A stretch of 60,103 nucleotides of DNA from Roseivirga sp. (GCA_029262895.1 JAJCYM010000091.1:1-60103); one strand, 5' to 3'; shown: positions 1 to 8,992, counted from the stretch's first letter. Program-made: numbers and translations. The notes: generated by a model not told the origin, from the letters alone.

Positions 1-1
1 C

Positions 2-727
2 TATCAGGTGGTCAAAAGACTCTACAAGAAGGCCCTAAAACGGGCGTCAGGAGTTGTTTTTCAAAACCCTGACGATAGAAAATTCTTTATCGAAAAGGGT
101 ATAATATCGGAATCCACAAGAAATACTGTTGTCAACGGATCTGGAGTGGATTTGGACTATTACCAGAGTGAGTTATCTGAAGTGAGCCCCTTGAGGTTCT
201 TGTTAGTCGCCCGAATGGTTCGCGAAAAGGGGGTGGAAATTTTCGTTGAAGCGGCTAGGAGGATCAAAAGTAAATATCCAGAAGCCAGCTTTGAACTATT
301 GGGTTGGGTGGACGAAAACCCTAATAGCCTGAGCCTGGAACAAATTGAATCATGGCAGGCCGAAGGAGTGATTATTTATCATGGAACTACCGATGATGTC
401 AGACCTTATATCCAAAACTCAAGCGTTTTTGTATTGCCTACCTATTATAGAGAAGGTACACCAAGAACAATTCTTGAATCAATGGCAATGAAGAGAGCAA
501 TTATAACCACAGACACTCCAGGGTGTAGAGAAACAGTTGAAGAGGGTGTTAATGGATTTCTTATTCCACCTAGAGATGTTGATGCGCTCTATGACAAAAT
601 CATGTATTTTATTGAAAAACCCGAGCGCGCAGAGGAAATGGGCTTGGAGAGTTTTAGAATTGCAAAGGAGAAGTATGACGTTCATTTGGTGAATAGAGAT
701 CTTTTAAAGTTTATGGAACTGGACTGA
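2..727 (+). CDS. Glycosyltransferase family 4 (PglA-like), 5' end outside the window
   Basis: The reading frame is open to the window edge, so the first methionine-type codon at position 8 is not the true start and the N-terminal half of the Rossmann pair is missing. The visible C-terminal part is the donor-binding domain of a GT4 enzyme: a GSGVD segment, the RMVREKG strand, and the nucleotide-sugar motif EGTPRTILESMAM with a following TPGCRETVEEG. It most resembles transferases that add a hexosamine or uronic acid to a lipid-linked sugar. Its stop overlaps the next gene's ATG by one base, and the four following genes make and load a bacillosamine-type sugar, so this enzyme probably adds the second sugar. 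The acceptor is inference. Confidence 0.9.
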   Translation, partial: YQVVKRLYKKALKRASGVVFQNPDDRKFFIEKGIISESTRNTVVNGSGVDLDYYQSELSEVSPLRFLLVARMVREKGVEIFVEAARRIKSKYPEASFELLGWVDENPNSLSLEQIESWQAEGVIIYHGTTDDVRPYIQNSSVFVLPTYYREGTPRTILESMAMKRAIITTDTPGCRETVEEGVNGFLIPPRDVDALYDKIMYFIEKPERAEEMGLESFRIAKEKYDVHLVNRDLLKFMELD

Positions 728-1335
728 TGTATAGAATTATCTTCAAGAGACTGTTTGACATTTTAACATCGCTGATCATGTTAATCTTGACCAGTCCAAT
801 TTGGATAATTGTGACCTTGTGGCTTACATTATCTAATGGAGGAAGACCCTTTTTCTTTCAACAACGACCAGGAAAAAATAATGCAATTTTCACAATTGTA
901 AAGTTCAAAACGATGACTGACAAAAAGGATAGTGGCGGTAAATTACTTCCCGATAGTGAGCGAATAACCTGGATTGGTAATATTGTGCGCAAACTATCAT
1001 TGGACGAAATTCCCCAAATGCTTAATGTCCTAAAAGGAGAAATGTCTTTAATAGGGCCAAGACCCTTGTTGGTGGAATATCTCCCATTATACAATGAAGA
1101 ACAGGCTCGTAGGCATAGTATAAGACCGGGCATAACTGGCTGGGCACAGGTGAACGGGAGAAATACGATAAACTGGCAGAAGAAGTTTGAGTACGATGTT
1201 TGGTATGTTGACCATATCTCTTTCGGGTTAGATGTTAAAATTCTATTTTTAACCTTGTTGAAGGTATTCCAAAGGGAGGGTATAAGTTCTGAGTCGTCTG
1301 CTACCATGGAGAAATTTACAGGAAATACGTTATGA
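727..1335 (+). CDS. pglC: Monotopic phosphoglycosyl transferase (PglC-like sugar transferase)
   Basis: This 202-residue protein is the short, single-domain form of the bacterial sugar transferase family. It transfers a phospho-sugar from UDP to undecaprenyl phosphate at the inner membrane. A hydrophobic re-entrant segment lies at about residues 12-34, basic residues flank it, and the catalytic Asp-Glu pair is D93-E94 in LDEIPQ. The IGPRP and RPGITGWAQVNGR motifs follow. The size fits PglC rather than the larger WbaP/WcaJ proteins. It overlaps the upstream glycosyltransferase by one base and the downstream acetyltransferase by four. The gene symbol rests on the neighbourhood; the exact sugar is inferred. 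Confidence 0.9.
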   Translation: MYRIIFKRLFDILTSLIMLILTSPIWIIVTLWLTLSNGGRPFFFQQRPGKNNAIFTIVKFKTMTDKKDSGGKLLPDSERITWIGNIVRKLSLDEIPQMLNVLKGEMSLIGPRPLLVEYLPLYNEEQARRHSIRPGITGWAQVNGRNTINWQKKFEYDVWYVDHISFGLDVKILFLTLLKVFQREGISSESSATMEKFTGNTL

Positions 1336-1934
1336 TATTGTTCGGAGCTTCCGGTCACGCAAAAGTGATCATCGACATTTTAGAAAAGCAGGACATTGAT
1401 GTAGATTTCCTGATAGATGCAAATCCCTACATAAAGAGCCTACAAGGATATTCGGTCAAATTGGAGGCCAATTATTTACCGAATGAAGAGGATGAGGTAA
1501 TTATTTCTATAGGTTCAAATAAGATTAGAAAACAATTGGCTGAGAAGCTAATGATGAATTTTGGCTGGGCCATTCACCCTTCAGTCATATTGGGTGATGA
1601 GGTGAGTATTGGTGTGGGTACAGTAGTAATGGCTGGAGCGGTTATAAATAGCTCTACGGAAATAGGTAACCATGCCATTGTAAATACAGCCGCTTCGATC
1701 GACCATGATTGCCAATTGGAAGATTATGTACATGTTTCTCCAAACGCCACCTTATGCGGCACCATCAAGGTAGGCGAGGGTACGCACATCGGGGCAGGAG
1801 CGACCATCATTCCCAATCTGACTATTGGAAAATGGTGCACTATTGGAGCAGGTACGGTTGTTATACAAGATGTCCCGGACTATGGCGTTGTAGTTGGCAA
1901 CCCAGGAAAAATCATCAAATACAATGCAAAATAA
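1332..1934 (+). CDS. pglD: PglD/NeuD-family sugar O/N-acetyltransferase
   Basis: A 200-residue protein with an N-terminal Rossmann-like sugar-binding part beginning MILFGASGHAK and a C-terminal left-handed beta-helix of hexapeptide repeats (residues about 85-190). H125 in the SIDHD segment sits at the same number as the catalytic base described for Campylobacter PglD. The family acetylates the 4-amino group of UDP-4-amino-sugars using acetyl-CoA. It overlaps pglC by four bases, and the following aminotransferase supplies its likely substrate. O-acetylation of another sugar, as in NeuD proteins, is the alternative. Confidence 0.88.
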   Translation: MILFGASGHAKVIIDILEKQDIDVDFLIDANPYIKSLQGYSVKLEANYLPNEEDEVIISIGSNKIRKQLAEKLMMNFGWAIHPSVILGDEVSIGVGTVVMAGAVINSSTEIGNHAIVNTAASIDHDCQLEDYVHVSPNATLCGTIKVGEGTHIGAGATIIPNLTIGKWCTIGAGTVVIQDVPDYGVVVGNPGKIIKYNAK

Positions 1935-3060
1935 GTCTAAGATTTGGTTGTCGTCTCCACATATGGGTGGGACAGAGGAACGTTTTGTAAAAGACGCCTT
2001 TGACACAAACTGGATTGCGCCATTAGGGCCAAACGTTGATGGTTTTGAAAGAGACTTGCAGGAGTATGTAGGAATTAATCATGCAGCTGCCCTTGTAAGT
2101 GGTACTTCCGCCATACATTTGGCACTGATTATTTTGGGTGTTGTTCCGGGAGATGAGGTATTAGTATCATCTTTTACATTTTCGGGTTCCATTAATCCAG
2201 TGCTCTATCAAGGAGCAACACCTATAATGATTGATAGTGAGGTGCAAACTTGGAACCTTGATCCGGAATTGCTGGAACAAGCAATCAAGGAGCGAATTGC
2301 GCTGGGTAAGAAGCCGAAATGCTTGATACTGGTTCATCTGTATGGAATGCCAGCGCAATGGGACGAGGTAGCTAGTATTTGTCAACGGTTTGAAATACCA
2401 ATTATAGAGGATGCCGCGGAGGCGTTGGGAAGTAGCTACAAAGGAAAAAAACTGGGTTCACTTGGAGATTTTGGAGTGCTTTCCTTCAATGGCAACAAAA
2501 TTATAACTACCTCTGGCGGAGGTGCTTTACTCTCCAGAAATGAAGAGTGGATAGCTAAGGCGCGTTTTCTTTCCACTCAGGCGCGTGATCCTGCAGTGCA
2601 CTATGAGCACAGTGAAGTGGGTTATAATTATAGAATATCTAACATTGTTGCCGGTGTCGGTCGTGGTCAGATGGAGGTGCTGGATGAAAGAGTTACTCAG
2701 CGTAGAACTATTAATGAATTCTATAGAGGCTTGATTCAGATTGATGGTATCAATTTTTTAACAGAACCAGATAGCAATTATTATTCTAACTATTGGCTGA
2801 CCACAGTTTTGATTGATGAATCTAAAACCAACTTCAGTTCAGAAGATTTGCGCTTGCATTTATTGAAGGAGAATATTGAGGCAAGGCCCTTATGGAAACC
2901 AATGCATCTGCAAAAAGCTTACGAGGACAGCCCATCATATACAAACGGTAACGCGGAGTATTTTTTCGAAACAGGCCTATGTTTGCCTTCTGGGTCAAAC
3001 CTGACAGAGGAAGAGTTGGATAGAATCTCGTCATCTTTTCTTAATTTCATAAGAAGCTAA
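1924..3060 (+). CDS. pglE: DegT/DnrJ/EryC1 aminotransferase (PglE-like)
   Basis: PLP-dependent sugar aminotransferase of about 378 residues, fold type I. The Schiff-base lysine is in FNGNKIITT (K192 from this start) and the PLP-contacting Asp is D163 in IIEDAAEALG. It would aminate the 4-keto sugar made by the downstream dehydratase, with glutamate as donor. I chose the ATG at 1924, which overlaps the acetyltransferase stop by 11 bases; an in-frame ATG at 1894 would add ten residues that resemble nothing in the family and would lengthen the overlap to 41 bases. The PglE role is assigned from the adjacent pglD-like and pglF-like genes. Confidence 0.9.
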   Translation: MQNKSKIWLSSPHMGGTEERFVKDAFDTNWIAPLGPNVDGFERDLQEYVGINHAAALVSGTSAIHLALIILGVVPGDEVLVSSFTFSGSINPVLYQGATPIMIDSEVQTWNLDPELLEQAIKERIALGKKPKCLILVHLYGMPAQWDEVASICQRFEIPIIEDAAEALGSSYKGKKLGSLGDFGVLSFNGNKIITTSGGGALLSRNEEWIAKARFLSTQARDPAVHYEHSEVGYNYRISNIVAGVGRGQMEVLDERVTQRRTINEFYRGLIQIDGINFLTEPDSNYYSNYWLTTVLIDESKTNFSSEDLRLHLLKENIEARPLWKPMHLQKAYEDSPSYTNGNAEYFFETGLCLPSGSNLTEEELDRISSSFLNFIRS

Positions 3061-3070
3061 GGCTTGCCTG

Positions 3071-5008
3071 ATGTTTGATAAGATTAAAACCTTGAATGTG
3101 TTGCCTAGATGGATAATTGTGTTTATCGACACAATTATCTTTGCGTTTGCAGCTTTAACGGGTTATGCACTGAGGCTGAACTTCATTGTTGCAGAGTTAT
3201 ACGAGTTTAATTTCCTCAGGGGGACTATTATATTCACGATCTGTGGAATTCTAGGTTCGCTGATTACCAGGAGCTTTGCGGGGATAATCAGATATACTGG
3301 TATACAAGATACCTTAAGGGTTTTATATGCCGCTTTGATTACGCTGTTGTTGGCGACCTCAGTTAATTATCTATCCACGAACACACTTCCTTTCTCGGTC
3401 TCGATAATCGCTTTTTTTGTGGCTTTGGTTGCCTTGATTAGCTATAGACTTTTGGTTAAAGAGCTGTTCTCTTTTTACAGATCCGTTCCAAAACAGCAGA
3501 AGAAAATTTTAATATTTGGGGCTGGTCAATCGGGTATGACTACCAAGCAATTGATTGACAATGATCATTCCTCGAATGTAAAGGTGATTGGTTTCCTTGA
3601 GGATAACACCCGCAAAGTGGGAAATATCATCTCCGGAGTGAAAATCTACTCTGCTCGAGAGGAGTTTGAAAAAGTGGCCCTCAAACATAGTCCTTCTGAG
3701 GTAATTATTTCCACACAAAATCTATCCTTGGAGCGAAAGAATGATCTTGTGGATCAGTGTCTTGAATTTGGTATCAAAATCACTACAGTACCGGCCACAG
3801 ATAAATGGATTGGCGGAGAATTTGATATCCACCAGATAAAAGAAATTAAGATCGATGACCTACTTGGGCGGAATATCATAGTTCTCAAAAATAAGTTTGT
3901 AGGGGAAGAGCTTGAGGATAAAAAGATATTGATTACTGGTGCTGCTGGTTCGATAGGAGCTGAAATTGTTAGGCAAGTTGTTAAATATAAGCCTAAGATG
4001 CTGATCTTATTGGATCAGTCTGAAACTGGTTTGTTTGAAATAGAAAATGAAATTAGAGCCTACAATTCACTGGAAGATAGACTGGTTTGCTTTGTTTGTG
4101 ATATTACCAATAGCAGTAGGTTAGAGCAAATGTTCAAACAATATAGTCCAAATGTAATATTTCATGCAGCTGCCTATAAACACGTACCAATGATGGAAAC
4201 AAACGTGACTGAGGCTATCTCCTGTAATGCGCTGGGTACAAAGGGTATTGCTGAACTGGCTGTGCAATATAAGGCGGACAAGTTTGTAATGATTTCCACG
4301 GACAAGGCGGTTAACCCAACCAGCGTGATGGGAGCTTCAAAGAGGGCGGCAGAGATTTATGTCCAATCGCTTAATAGTTTTGTCCATTCATTCGACAATG
4401 AAGGGTGCAAGTTCATCACCACACGTTTTGGAAACGTTCTGGGTTCTAATGGTTCAGTGATCCCCATTTTTCAAAAACAGATTCAAAATGGCGGTCCAAT
4501 TACTGTGACTCATCCTGATATAACAAGGTACTTTATGACCATTCCTGAAGCATGTTCACTGGTACTTGAAGCTGGTGTTATGGGGAAAGGGGGAGAGATT
4601 TTTGTCTTTGATATGGGTACGTCCGTAAAGATTGCTGATATGGCAAGGCGTATGATTCAGCTCTCAGGCCTTAAAGAAGGAGTGGATATGAATATTGTTT
4701 ATACGGGTCTAAGACCTGGTGAAAAACTTTATGAAGAGTTACTGAGTGATGCGGAAAACAATCTAAGAACTCATCATCCCAAAATTATGATTGCTGAGGT
4801 TCGTGAAGCCCAATTCGATCAGGTCAAACAAGTTTTTAGTGATTTGGAACATGCCTTGCAGGTCTCGAAGAATCAGAATGACCAAATGTTTGATTTGGTA
4901 GCACTTCTCAAAAAACTTATCCCTGAATACAAAAGCCAGGAGTCAAAATTTGAAGCACTGGACAAAGAATCAGAAGAGGCTATTCAGGAGAGGAAGGTTT
5001 CTATCTGA
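3071..5008 (+). CDS. pglF: Membrane-bound nucleotide-sugar 4,6-dehydratase (PglF/CapD/FlaA1 family)
   Basis: 645 residues. Four hydrophobic segments in the first 140 residues anchor it in the inner membrane. A first Rossmann-like part (LIFGAGQSG, near residue 147) is followed by the catalytic short-chain dehydrogenase domain, with the NAD motif GAAGSIGAE near residue 290 and the STDKA...MGASKR catalytic segment around 405-425. The family converts UDP-GlcNAc to its 4-keto-6-deoxy derivative, the first step toward bacillosamine. The length is that of the two-domain membrane form. It lies 10 bp after the aminotransferase and its last 8 bp overlap the convergent DUF6089 gene. Confidence 0.93.
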   Translation: MFDKIKTLNVLPRWIIVFIDTIIFAFAALTGYALRLNFIVAELYEFNFLRGTIIFTICGILGSLITRSFAGIIRYTGIQDTLRVLYAALITLLLATSVNYLSTNTLPFSVSIIAFFVALVALISYRLLVKELFSFYRSVPKQQKKILIFGAGQSGMTTKQLIDNDHSSNVKVIGFLEDNTRKVGNIISGVKIYSAREEFEKVALKHSPSEVIISTQNLSLERKNDLVDQCLEFGIKITTVPATDKWIGGEFDIHQIKEIKIDDLLGRNIIVLKNKFVGEELEDKKILITGAAGSIGAEIVRQVVKYKPKMLILLDQSETGLFEIENEIRAYNSLEDRLVCFVCDITNSSRLEQMFKQYSPNVIFHAAAYKHVPMMETNVTEAISCNALGTKGIAELAVQYKADKFVMISTDKAVNPTSVMGASKRAAEIYVQSLNSFVHSFDNEGCKFITTRFGNVLGSNGSVIPIFQKQIQNGGPITVTHPDITRYFMTIPEACSLVLEAGVMGKGGEIFVFDMGTSVKIADMARRMIQLSGLKEGVDMNIVYTGLRPGEKLYEELLSDAENNLRTHHPKIMIAEVREAQFDQVKQVFSDLEHALQVSKNQNDQMFDLVALLKKLIPEYKSQESKFEALDKESEEAIQERKVSI

Positions 5009-5906
5009 ACTTAGGCTTTCTTCGAGTTGGAGAAAATAGGTTTTGAAAGAACCCATCCGGAAGATACATCTCTAGCCTTATTTGATAGATATAATAAGCA
5101 TCTTTTCTATCGTCATGTCCACGAATACTGCCTTCACCTCGAGTACCAAAGCCCGCCTCTGCGGCACGATCGCTGAGCGCTTTAGCTAATGCAGCAGTCT
5201 CAGGATCCCCCGCATGTATTACGTCAAATATCGACAGATCTACATGCCGCTGACTCACATCATCCAGACGATCGGTGCCAGTGGAACGTCTGCCAATTTC
5301 AAATAAGATATCTATAAACTGATTGGCCTTGAACCTTAGACCAATACCATAGGGTATCACTGTTGTTGTACCGCCATAGGTCTTACCCTCAGTTTGAAGA
5401 GGCCTGAGATCATGCCATTCTCCTTGGTAGAAAGCCTGTGGGTTATTCGTGCTTATGCCAAAGCCCGCAAATATATATGGGTTTAAGAGTGGTCTTCGGG
5501 TATAGCTGCCATTTACCGGAATTAGGTTAAAAATAGCCATAAGACTAAACTCGATATTCTTAGCACGGAAAGATAAGTTTCGCTGTGCGCGGTCAGGAGG
5601 GTCTGAAACCTGAAATAAACCACTCTGGTGTTCCAATGAATCAGCCGCTTGCAATTGGTAAATATTGAAATCTGCACGGATGCTTAGTTGCGAACCGAAT
5701 TTCCTTCTTAAACCAATGCCAGCGTTAAAGTTGAATCCCTGTAACTTGTCCTGATCAAATGCATACAGGTCACCGTGGTAAGTAGAAAAGCCCATACCAT
5801 AAGAAAACATCCACTTTCTATCCCTTCTCCTAGAGTAAAAGCTCTGAGCATCCGCAATTTCTACGAAACTCATAATTATTAATATGGTGAAAGCCAATTT
5901 TCTCAT
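5001..5906 (-). CDS. DUF6089-type outer-membrane beta-barrel protein
   Basis: A secreted protein of about 301 residues. I start it at 5906, where MRKLAFTILIIMSF...ADAQ forms a normal signal peptide; the frame stays open 23 codons further upstream but that extension would bury the signal. The mature part is a series of alternating amphipathic strands (YGMGFSTYHGDLY, NAGIGLRRKF, PYGIGLRF) typical of small Bacteroidota outer-membrane barrels. It is clearly paralogous to the gene at 8135-8992: both carry NLSF(R/K)A, a S/TNNP(Q/K)A segment, LRPL and a stretch of AxLSDR. Function unknown. It converges with the dehydratase gene, overlapping by 8 bp. Confidence 0.85.
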   Translation of the reverse strand: MRKLAFTILIIMSFVEIADAQSFYSRRRDRKWMFSYGMGFSTYHGDLYAFDQDKLQGFNFNAGIGLRRKFGSQLSIRADFNIYQLQAADSLEHQSGLFQVSDPPDRAQRNLSFRAKNIEFSLMAIFNLIPVNGSYTRRPLLNPYIFAGFGISTNNPQAFYQGEWHDLRPLQTEGKTYGGTTTVIPYGIGLRFKANQFIDILFEIGRRSTGTDRLDDVSQRHVDLSIFDVIHAGDPETAALAKALSDRAAEAGFGTRGEGSIRGHDDRKDAYYIYQIRLEMYLPDGFFQNLFSPTRRKPKFR

Positions 5907-6013
5907 TCGCTTATACAGCAAATACACACTATAGGTTAACGTAAAACTAACAAGTTGATTGGTATCGAACAACAAGTTCGAGCTGAGGACGAGTAAATCT
6001 AACGAAAATTGTT

Positions 6014-6058
6014 AAAAAAAAGTAAGGCATCCCACCTATTATGTCAAATGGGATGCCT
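6014..6058 (-). terminator. Rho-independent terminator after tRNA-Arg/sucC
   Basis: Read on the minus strand, a 10-bp perfect stem (AGGCATCCCA paired with TGGGATGCCT, plus-strand 6025-6034 and 6049-6058) is followed after three bases by a run of eight T. It lies just 3' of the tRNA-Arg gene and would end a sucC-tRNA transcript. Confidence 0.85.
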
Positions 6059-6060
6059 AT

Positions 6061-6137
6061 TGGCGCACCCGGAAGGATTCGAACCCTCAACTCCCAGAGC
6101 CGAAATCTGGTACTCTATCCAGTTGAGCTACGGGTGC
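6061..6137 (-). tRNA. tRNA-Arg (anticodon TCG)
   Basis: A 77-base cloverleaf on the minus strand. The acceptor arms GCACCCG (from 6137) and CGGGTGC pair, the anticodon stem is CCAGA/TCTGG around the 7-base loop TTTCGGC, giving anticodon TCG, and the T arm contains GGTTCGAATCC. The CCA end is encoded (6061-6063). It begins only three bases after the sucC stop codon, with no room for its own promoter, so it is probably released from the sucC transcript by processing. Confidence 0.97.
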
Positions 6138-6140
6138 TTT

Positions 6141-7352
6141 TTAAGCTAAAAGTTCCTGAACTTTGGCAGCAGCATCCTTCAATAAAATTGCAGAATGAAC
6201 TTCAAGTCCGGATTCATCAATAATGCGAGCACCTTCTTCAGCATTAGTGCCCTGAAGCCTCACAATGATCGGAATGTCAATATTTCCGATATTCTTATAA
6301 GCTTCAACAACACCGCTTGCTACACGGTCGCAACGCACAATTCCACCGAAAATGTTAATTAAAATGGCCTTAACATTCGGGTCTTGTAATATTATTCTAA
6401 AACCGGCCTCAACAGTTTCTGCATTGGCTGAACCGCCAACATCAAGAAAGTTGGCAGGTTCTCCTCCTGACAATTTGATGATATCCATGGTAGCCATAGC
6501 CAAACCGGCTCCGTTAACCATGCATCCTACGTTTCCGTCAAGCTTAACATAGCTGAGGTCATATTTACCTGCCTCGACTTCAGCCGGATCTTCTTCCGAA
6601 AGATCTCTTAAGGCGAGTAGATCAGGGTGTCTCATCAGAGCATTGTCATCTAAATTGACTTTGGCATCCACGGCCAGAATTTTATTGTCCGAAGTTTTTA
6701 AGACCGGATTTATTTCGAACATTGATGAGTCTGAGCTTACAAAAGCCTTATAGAGTGAATGGATGAACTTAACCATTTCCTTCAAAGCCTGACCTTCCAA
6801 CCCGAGCTTAAAAGCGATTTTTCTGGATTGAAATCCTTGTAGACCCACTTTGGGGTCAATCCATTCCTTAATAATTTTTTCTGGTGAATTCTCAGCTACT
6901 TCCTCAATGTCCATCCCACCTTCCGTAGAAGCCATGATAACGTTACAGCTAGTAGCTCTGTCCAAAAGAATTGATAGATAATACTCTTTTGGTTCTGATT
7001 CTCCAGGATAATAAACGTCTTCCGCAATCAGAACCTTATTCACCTTTTTTCCTTCAGGACCAGTTTGATGGGTAACGAGCGTACCGCCTAAAATTTTACC
7101 AGCCTTTTCATGAACCTCGTCCTGACTTTTGGCCAGTACCACACCATTAGAGTCCGTTTCCTTCACTTTTCCCTTGCCACGTCCTCCGGCATGAATTTGA
7201 GCTTTGATCACATACCAAGATGTGCCGGTTTCCTCATTGAGTCTTTTAGAAGCCTCCAGAGCTTCTTCAGGCGTCTCTGCTACCATGCCGGTCTGAATCT
7301 TGACACCGTGCTTTTTGAGTAGTTCTTTTGCTTGGTATTCGTGAATGTTCAT
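6141..7352 (-). CDS. sucC: Succinyl-CoA synthetase (ADP-forming) subunit beta
   Basis: A 403-residue ATP-grasp enzyme subunit of the TCA cycle; with SucD it converts succinyl-CoA, ADP and phosphate to succinate and ATP. The N-terminus [16 protein letters not shown] is the family signature, the ATP-grasp part contains [15 protein letters not shown], and the C-terminal ligase domain contains [11 protein letters not shown]. Length is normal. sucD is not adjacent, which is common in Bacteroidota. A good promoter lies immediately upstream and the tRNA-Arg gene follows three bases after the stop. Confidence 0.97.
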   Translation of the reverse strand: MNIHEYQAKELLKKHGVKIQTGMVAETPEEALEASKRLNEETGTSWYVIKAQIHAGGRGKGKVKETDSNGVVLAKSQDEVHEKAGKILGGTLVTHQTGPEGKKVNKVLIAEDVYYPGESEPKEYYLSILLDRATSCNVIMASTEGGMDIEEVAENSPEKIIKEWIDPKVGLQGFQSRKIAFKLGLEGQALKEMVKFIHSLYKAFVSSDSSMFEINPVLKTSDNKILAVDAKVNLDDNALMRHPDLLALRDLSEEDPAEVEAGKYDLSYVKLDGNVGCMVNGAGLAMATMDIIKLSGGEPANFLDVGGSANAETVEAGFRIILQDPNVKAILINIFGGIVRCDRVASGVVEAYKNIGNIDIPIIVRLQGTNAEEGARIIDESGLEVHSAILLKDAAAKVQELLA

Positions 7353-7368
7353 TGGTCAAAATTTTGTG

Positions 7369-7400
7369 CGAAGCTACGCCTTTGCACCTAATTTAACAAA
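7369..7400 (-). promoter_or_regulatory. Promoter of sucC (Bacteroidota -33/-7 type)
   Basis: On the minus strand TTTG (plus 7397-7400), exactly 20 bases, then TAGCTTCG (plus 7369-7376), one mismatch from the TAnnTTTG consensus. The start site would fall about 12 bases before the sucC ATG. Confidence 0.6.
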
Positions 7401-7462
7401 CAAAAAACATCAGTTAACCTGAGCTCTTTGCAAGAGGGGATTTAGTCTATGAGGAAAATGTG

Positions 7463-7470
7463 TATGTTTG
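7463..7470 (+). promoter_or_regulatory. -7 element TATGTTTG upstream of the ABC ATPase gene
   Basis: An exact match to TAnnTTTG 15 bases before the ATG at 7486. I see no TTG at the usual distance upstream, so only the -7 half is supported. Confidence 0.4.
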
Positions 7471-7485
7471 CCCATAATAGCAACA

Positions 7486-8142
7486 ATGGAGATTCTTAAA
7501 GCCACAAATCTTACTAAGTCTTTTGGGCAATTGCAGGTTCTCAAAGGCGTCAATCTCGGCATTGAAAGGAATGAGGTCTTGTCAATTGTGGGTACATCAG
7601 GGGCTGGGAAAAGTACACTGCTTCATATTCTGGGTACCCTTGACCAACCCGATTCTGGTGCTCTTGAGATAAATAGTAAGAGGGTTGTGGATTTGAAGAA
7701 CAATGAACTGGCCGAGTTCAGAAACCAGGAAATTGGCTTTGTTTTTCAATTCCATAATTTGCTGCCGGAGTTTTCAGCATTTGAAAATATCTGCATGCCC
7801 GGCTTCTTGTCTCAAACAGATGATGATAAGGTCAAGGCACGTGCTGCAGAATTGATGGAACACCTCAAGATTGTTGAAAGAGCGGAGCACAGGCCATCTG
7901 AATTATCCGGAGGTGAACAACAACGTGTAGCAGTTGCCAGGGCTTTGATAAATGGGCCTTCTATTGTTTTTGCGGATGAACCAAGTGGGAATCTGGACTC
8001 AAAAAATGCTAGAGCGTTGCATGAGCTATTTTTTGAATTGAGAGATCAACTTGACCAAACTTTTGTGATTGTTACGCACAATGAAGAGTTGGCGGAAATG
8101 GCAGATAGAAAAGTTGAAATCAGAGACGGAGCAATTATCTAG
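7486..8142 (+). CDS. ABC transporter ATP-binding protein, LolD/MacB type
   Basis: 218 residues from the ATG at 7486; a TTG six codons earlier is less likely because it lies in the putative -7 promoter element. Walker A is GTSGAGKST, the Q-loop lies in GFVFQFHNLL, the signature is LSGGEQQRV and Walker B is IVFADEPSGNLDS. The FQFHNLLPEF segment and EPSGNLD are typical of LolD and MacB ATPases, which power lipoprotein release or substrate extrusion across the periplasm. No permease gene is adjacent, so the partner is encoded elsewhere. The last 8 bp overlap the convergent DUF6089 gene. Confidence 0.9.
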   Translation: MEILKATNLTKSFGQLQVLKGVNLGIERNEVLSIVGTSGAGKSTLLHILGTLDQPDSGALEINSKRVVDLKNNELAEFRNQEIGFVFQFHNLLPEFSAFENICMPGFLSQTDDDKVKARAAELMEHLKIVERAEHRPSELSGGEQQRVAVARALINGPSIVFADEPSGNLDSKNARALHELFFELRDQLDQTFVIVTHNEELAEMADRKVEIRDGAII

Positions 8143-8992
8143 TTCGCTTATTCACAATACACCTTATTGATGATTTGCCGTAAAGAGACTTCGGTAGATA
8201 ATAGTTGAGTCTGAACCCTATTCTGACGTAGGAGTCGTTAGTCCCATTGCCTCTTAGGTCACCTGCAGCGGCAGGAAGGAGTCCTATCTCTGGTCGTCTG
8301 TCTGATAGCTGAGCCGCTATTGGATCGGCAAATGAAATAGGATCACGGTAAACTCCGTTAACATCATCCAAATAACCTGTAAGTGTCATATTGTATTGAG
8401 CTTCAATCTGTAAGTCCACAAGACGATTTACAAACAGATTAAGGCCAAGCCCAACCGGTATAACCACGGCTAGAGTGCCGTAATCTTCTCCTTCTAACCT
8501 TAAGGGTCTTAGTTGAATATCTGAGCCATTTAAAGTGGCTTTAGGATTATTTGAGGTGACTCCCGCTCCGAGCATGAAATAAAGATTACCAAATGCCCTG
8601 TCCTTATAACCGCTGTATGGCAGAGGGCTTAAATAGTACAAGGCCTGAACTGTGAACTCAAAATTTGTCGCTTTGAATGAGAGGTTTCTTGTCTCGCGTT
8701 CTAATACAGGTGCCAAGGCGTCATCTCCTTTGATGCTGTACATCGAAAGATTTCCCCGTAGGGAGATGTTTCTTGAGGAGCGTAGAAAGTGCTCATAGCC
8801 AAGTGTAACCCCAAGTCCTGCCTGGAAATTAGGATCTCTCAGCTCTCTTAATTCTCCGTTGTAGATATTAAAATTAACCCCGAAAGAAGCTTTCGATGTT
8901 CTATCAAAGTCTCCCGTGGTCACATATTGCTGTGAATAAGAGAGATTGAATAGCAATAAGGCGGTAGATATTAGTAGTCCCTTTTTAATCAT
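8135..8992 (-). CDS. DUF6089-type outer-membrane beta-barrel protein (second copy)
   Basis: 285 residues with a signal peptide (MIKKGLLISTALLLFNLSYSQ) and a mature part of repeated amphipathic strands ending in a VRIGFRLNYYLP strand. It is a paralogue of the protein encoded at 5001-5906, sharing NLSFKA, TSNNPKA, LRPL and the segment around DPIAAQLSDR. Function is unknown; a structural or assembly role at the outer membrane is inferred from the fold. Like its paralogue it ends inside the last 8 bp of a convergent gene. Confidence 0.85.
   Translation of the reverse strand: MIKKGLLISTALLLFNLSYSQQYVTTGDFDRTSKASFGVNFNIYNGELRELRDPNFQAGLGVTLGYEHFLRSSRNISLRGNLSMYSIKGDDALAPVLERETRNLSFKATNFEFTVQALYYLSPLPYSGYKDRAFGNLYFMLGAGVTSNNPKATLNGSDIQLRPLRLEGEDYGTLAVVIPVGLGLNLFVNRLVDLQIEAQYNMTLTGYLDDVNGVYRDPISFADPIAAQLSDRRPEIGLLPAAAGDLRGNGTNDSYVRIGFRLNYYLPKSLYGKSSIRCIVNKRTR

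Noticed and set aside
858-1358. Long minus-strand open frame opposite the sugar transferase gene
   Set aside because: It mirrors a well-supported gene in another frame and its translation has no protein-like pattern.
7837-7852. CACGTG core in the LolD-type gene as a parS site
   Set aside because: The flanks do not form the 16-bp parS palindrome; no parS was found near parAB.
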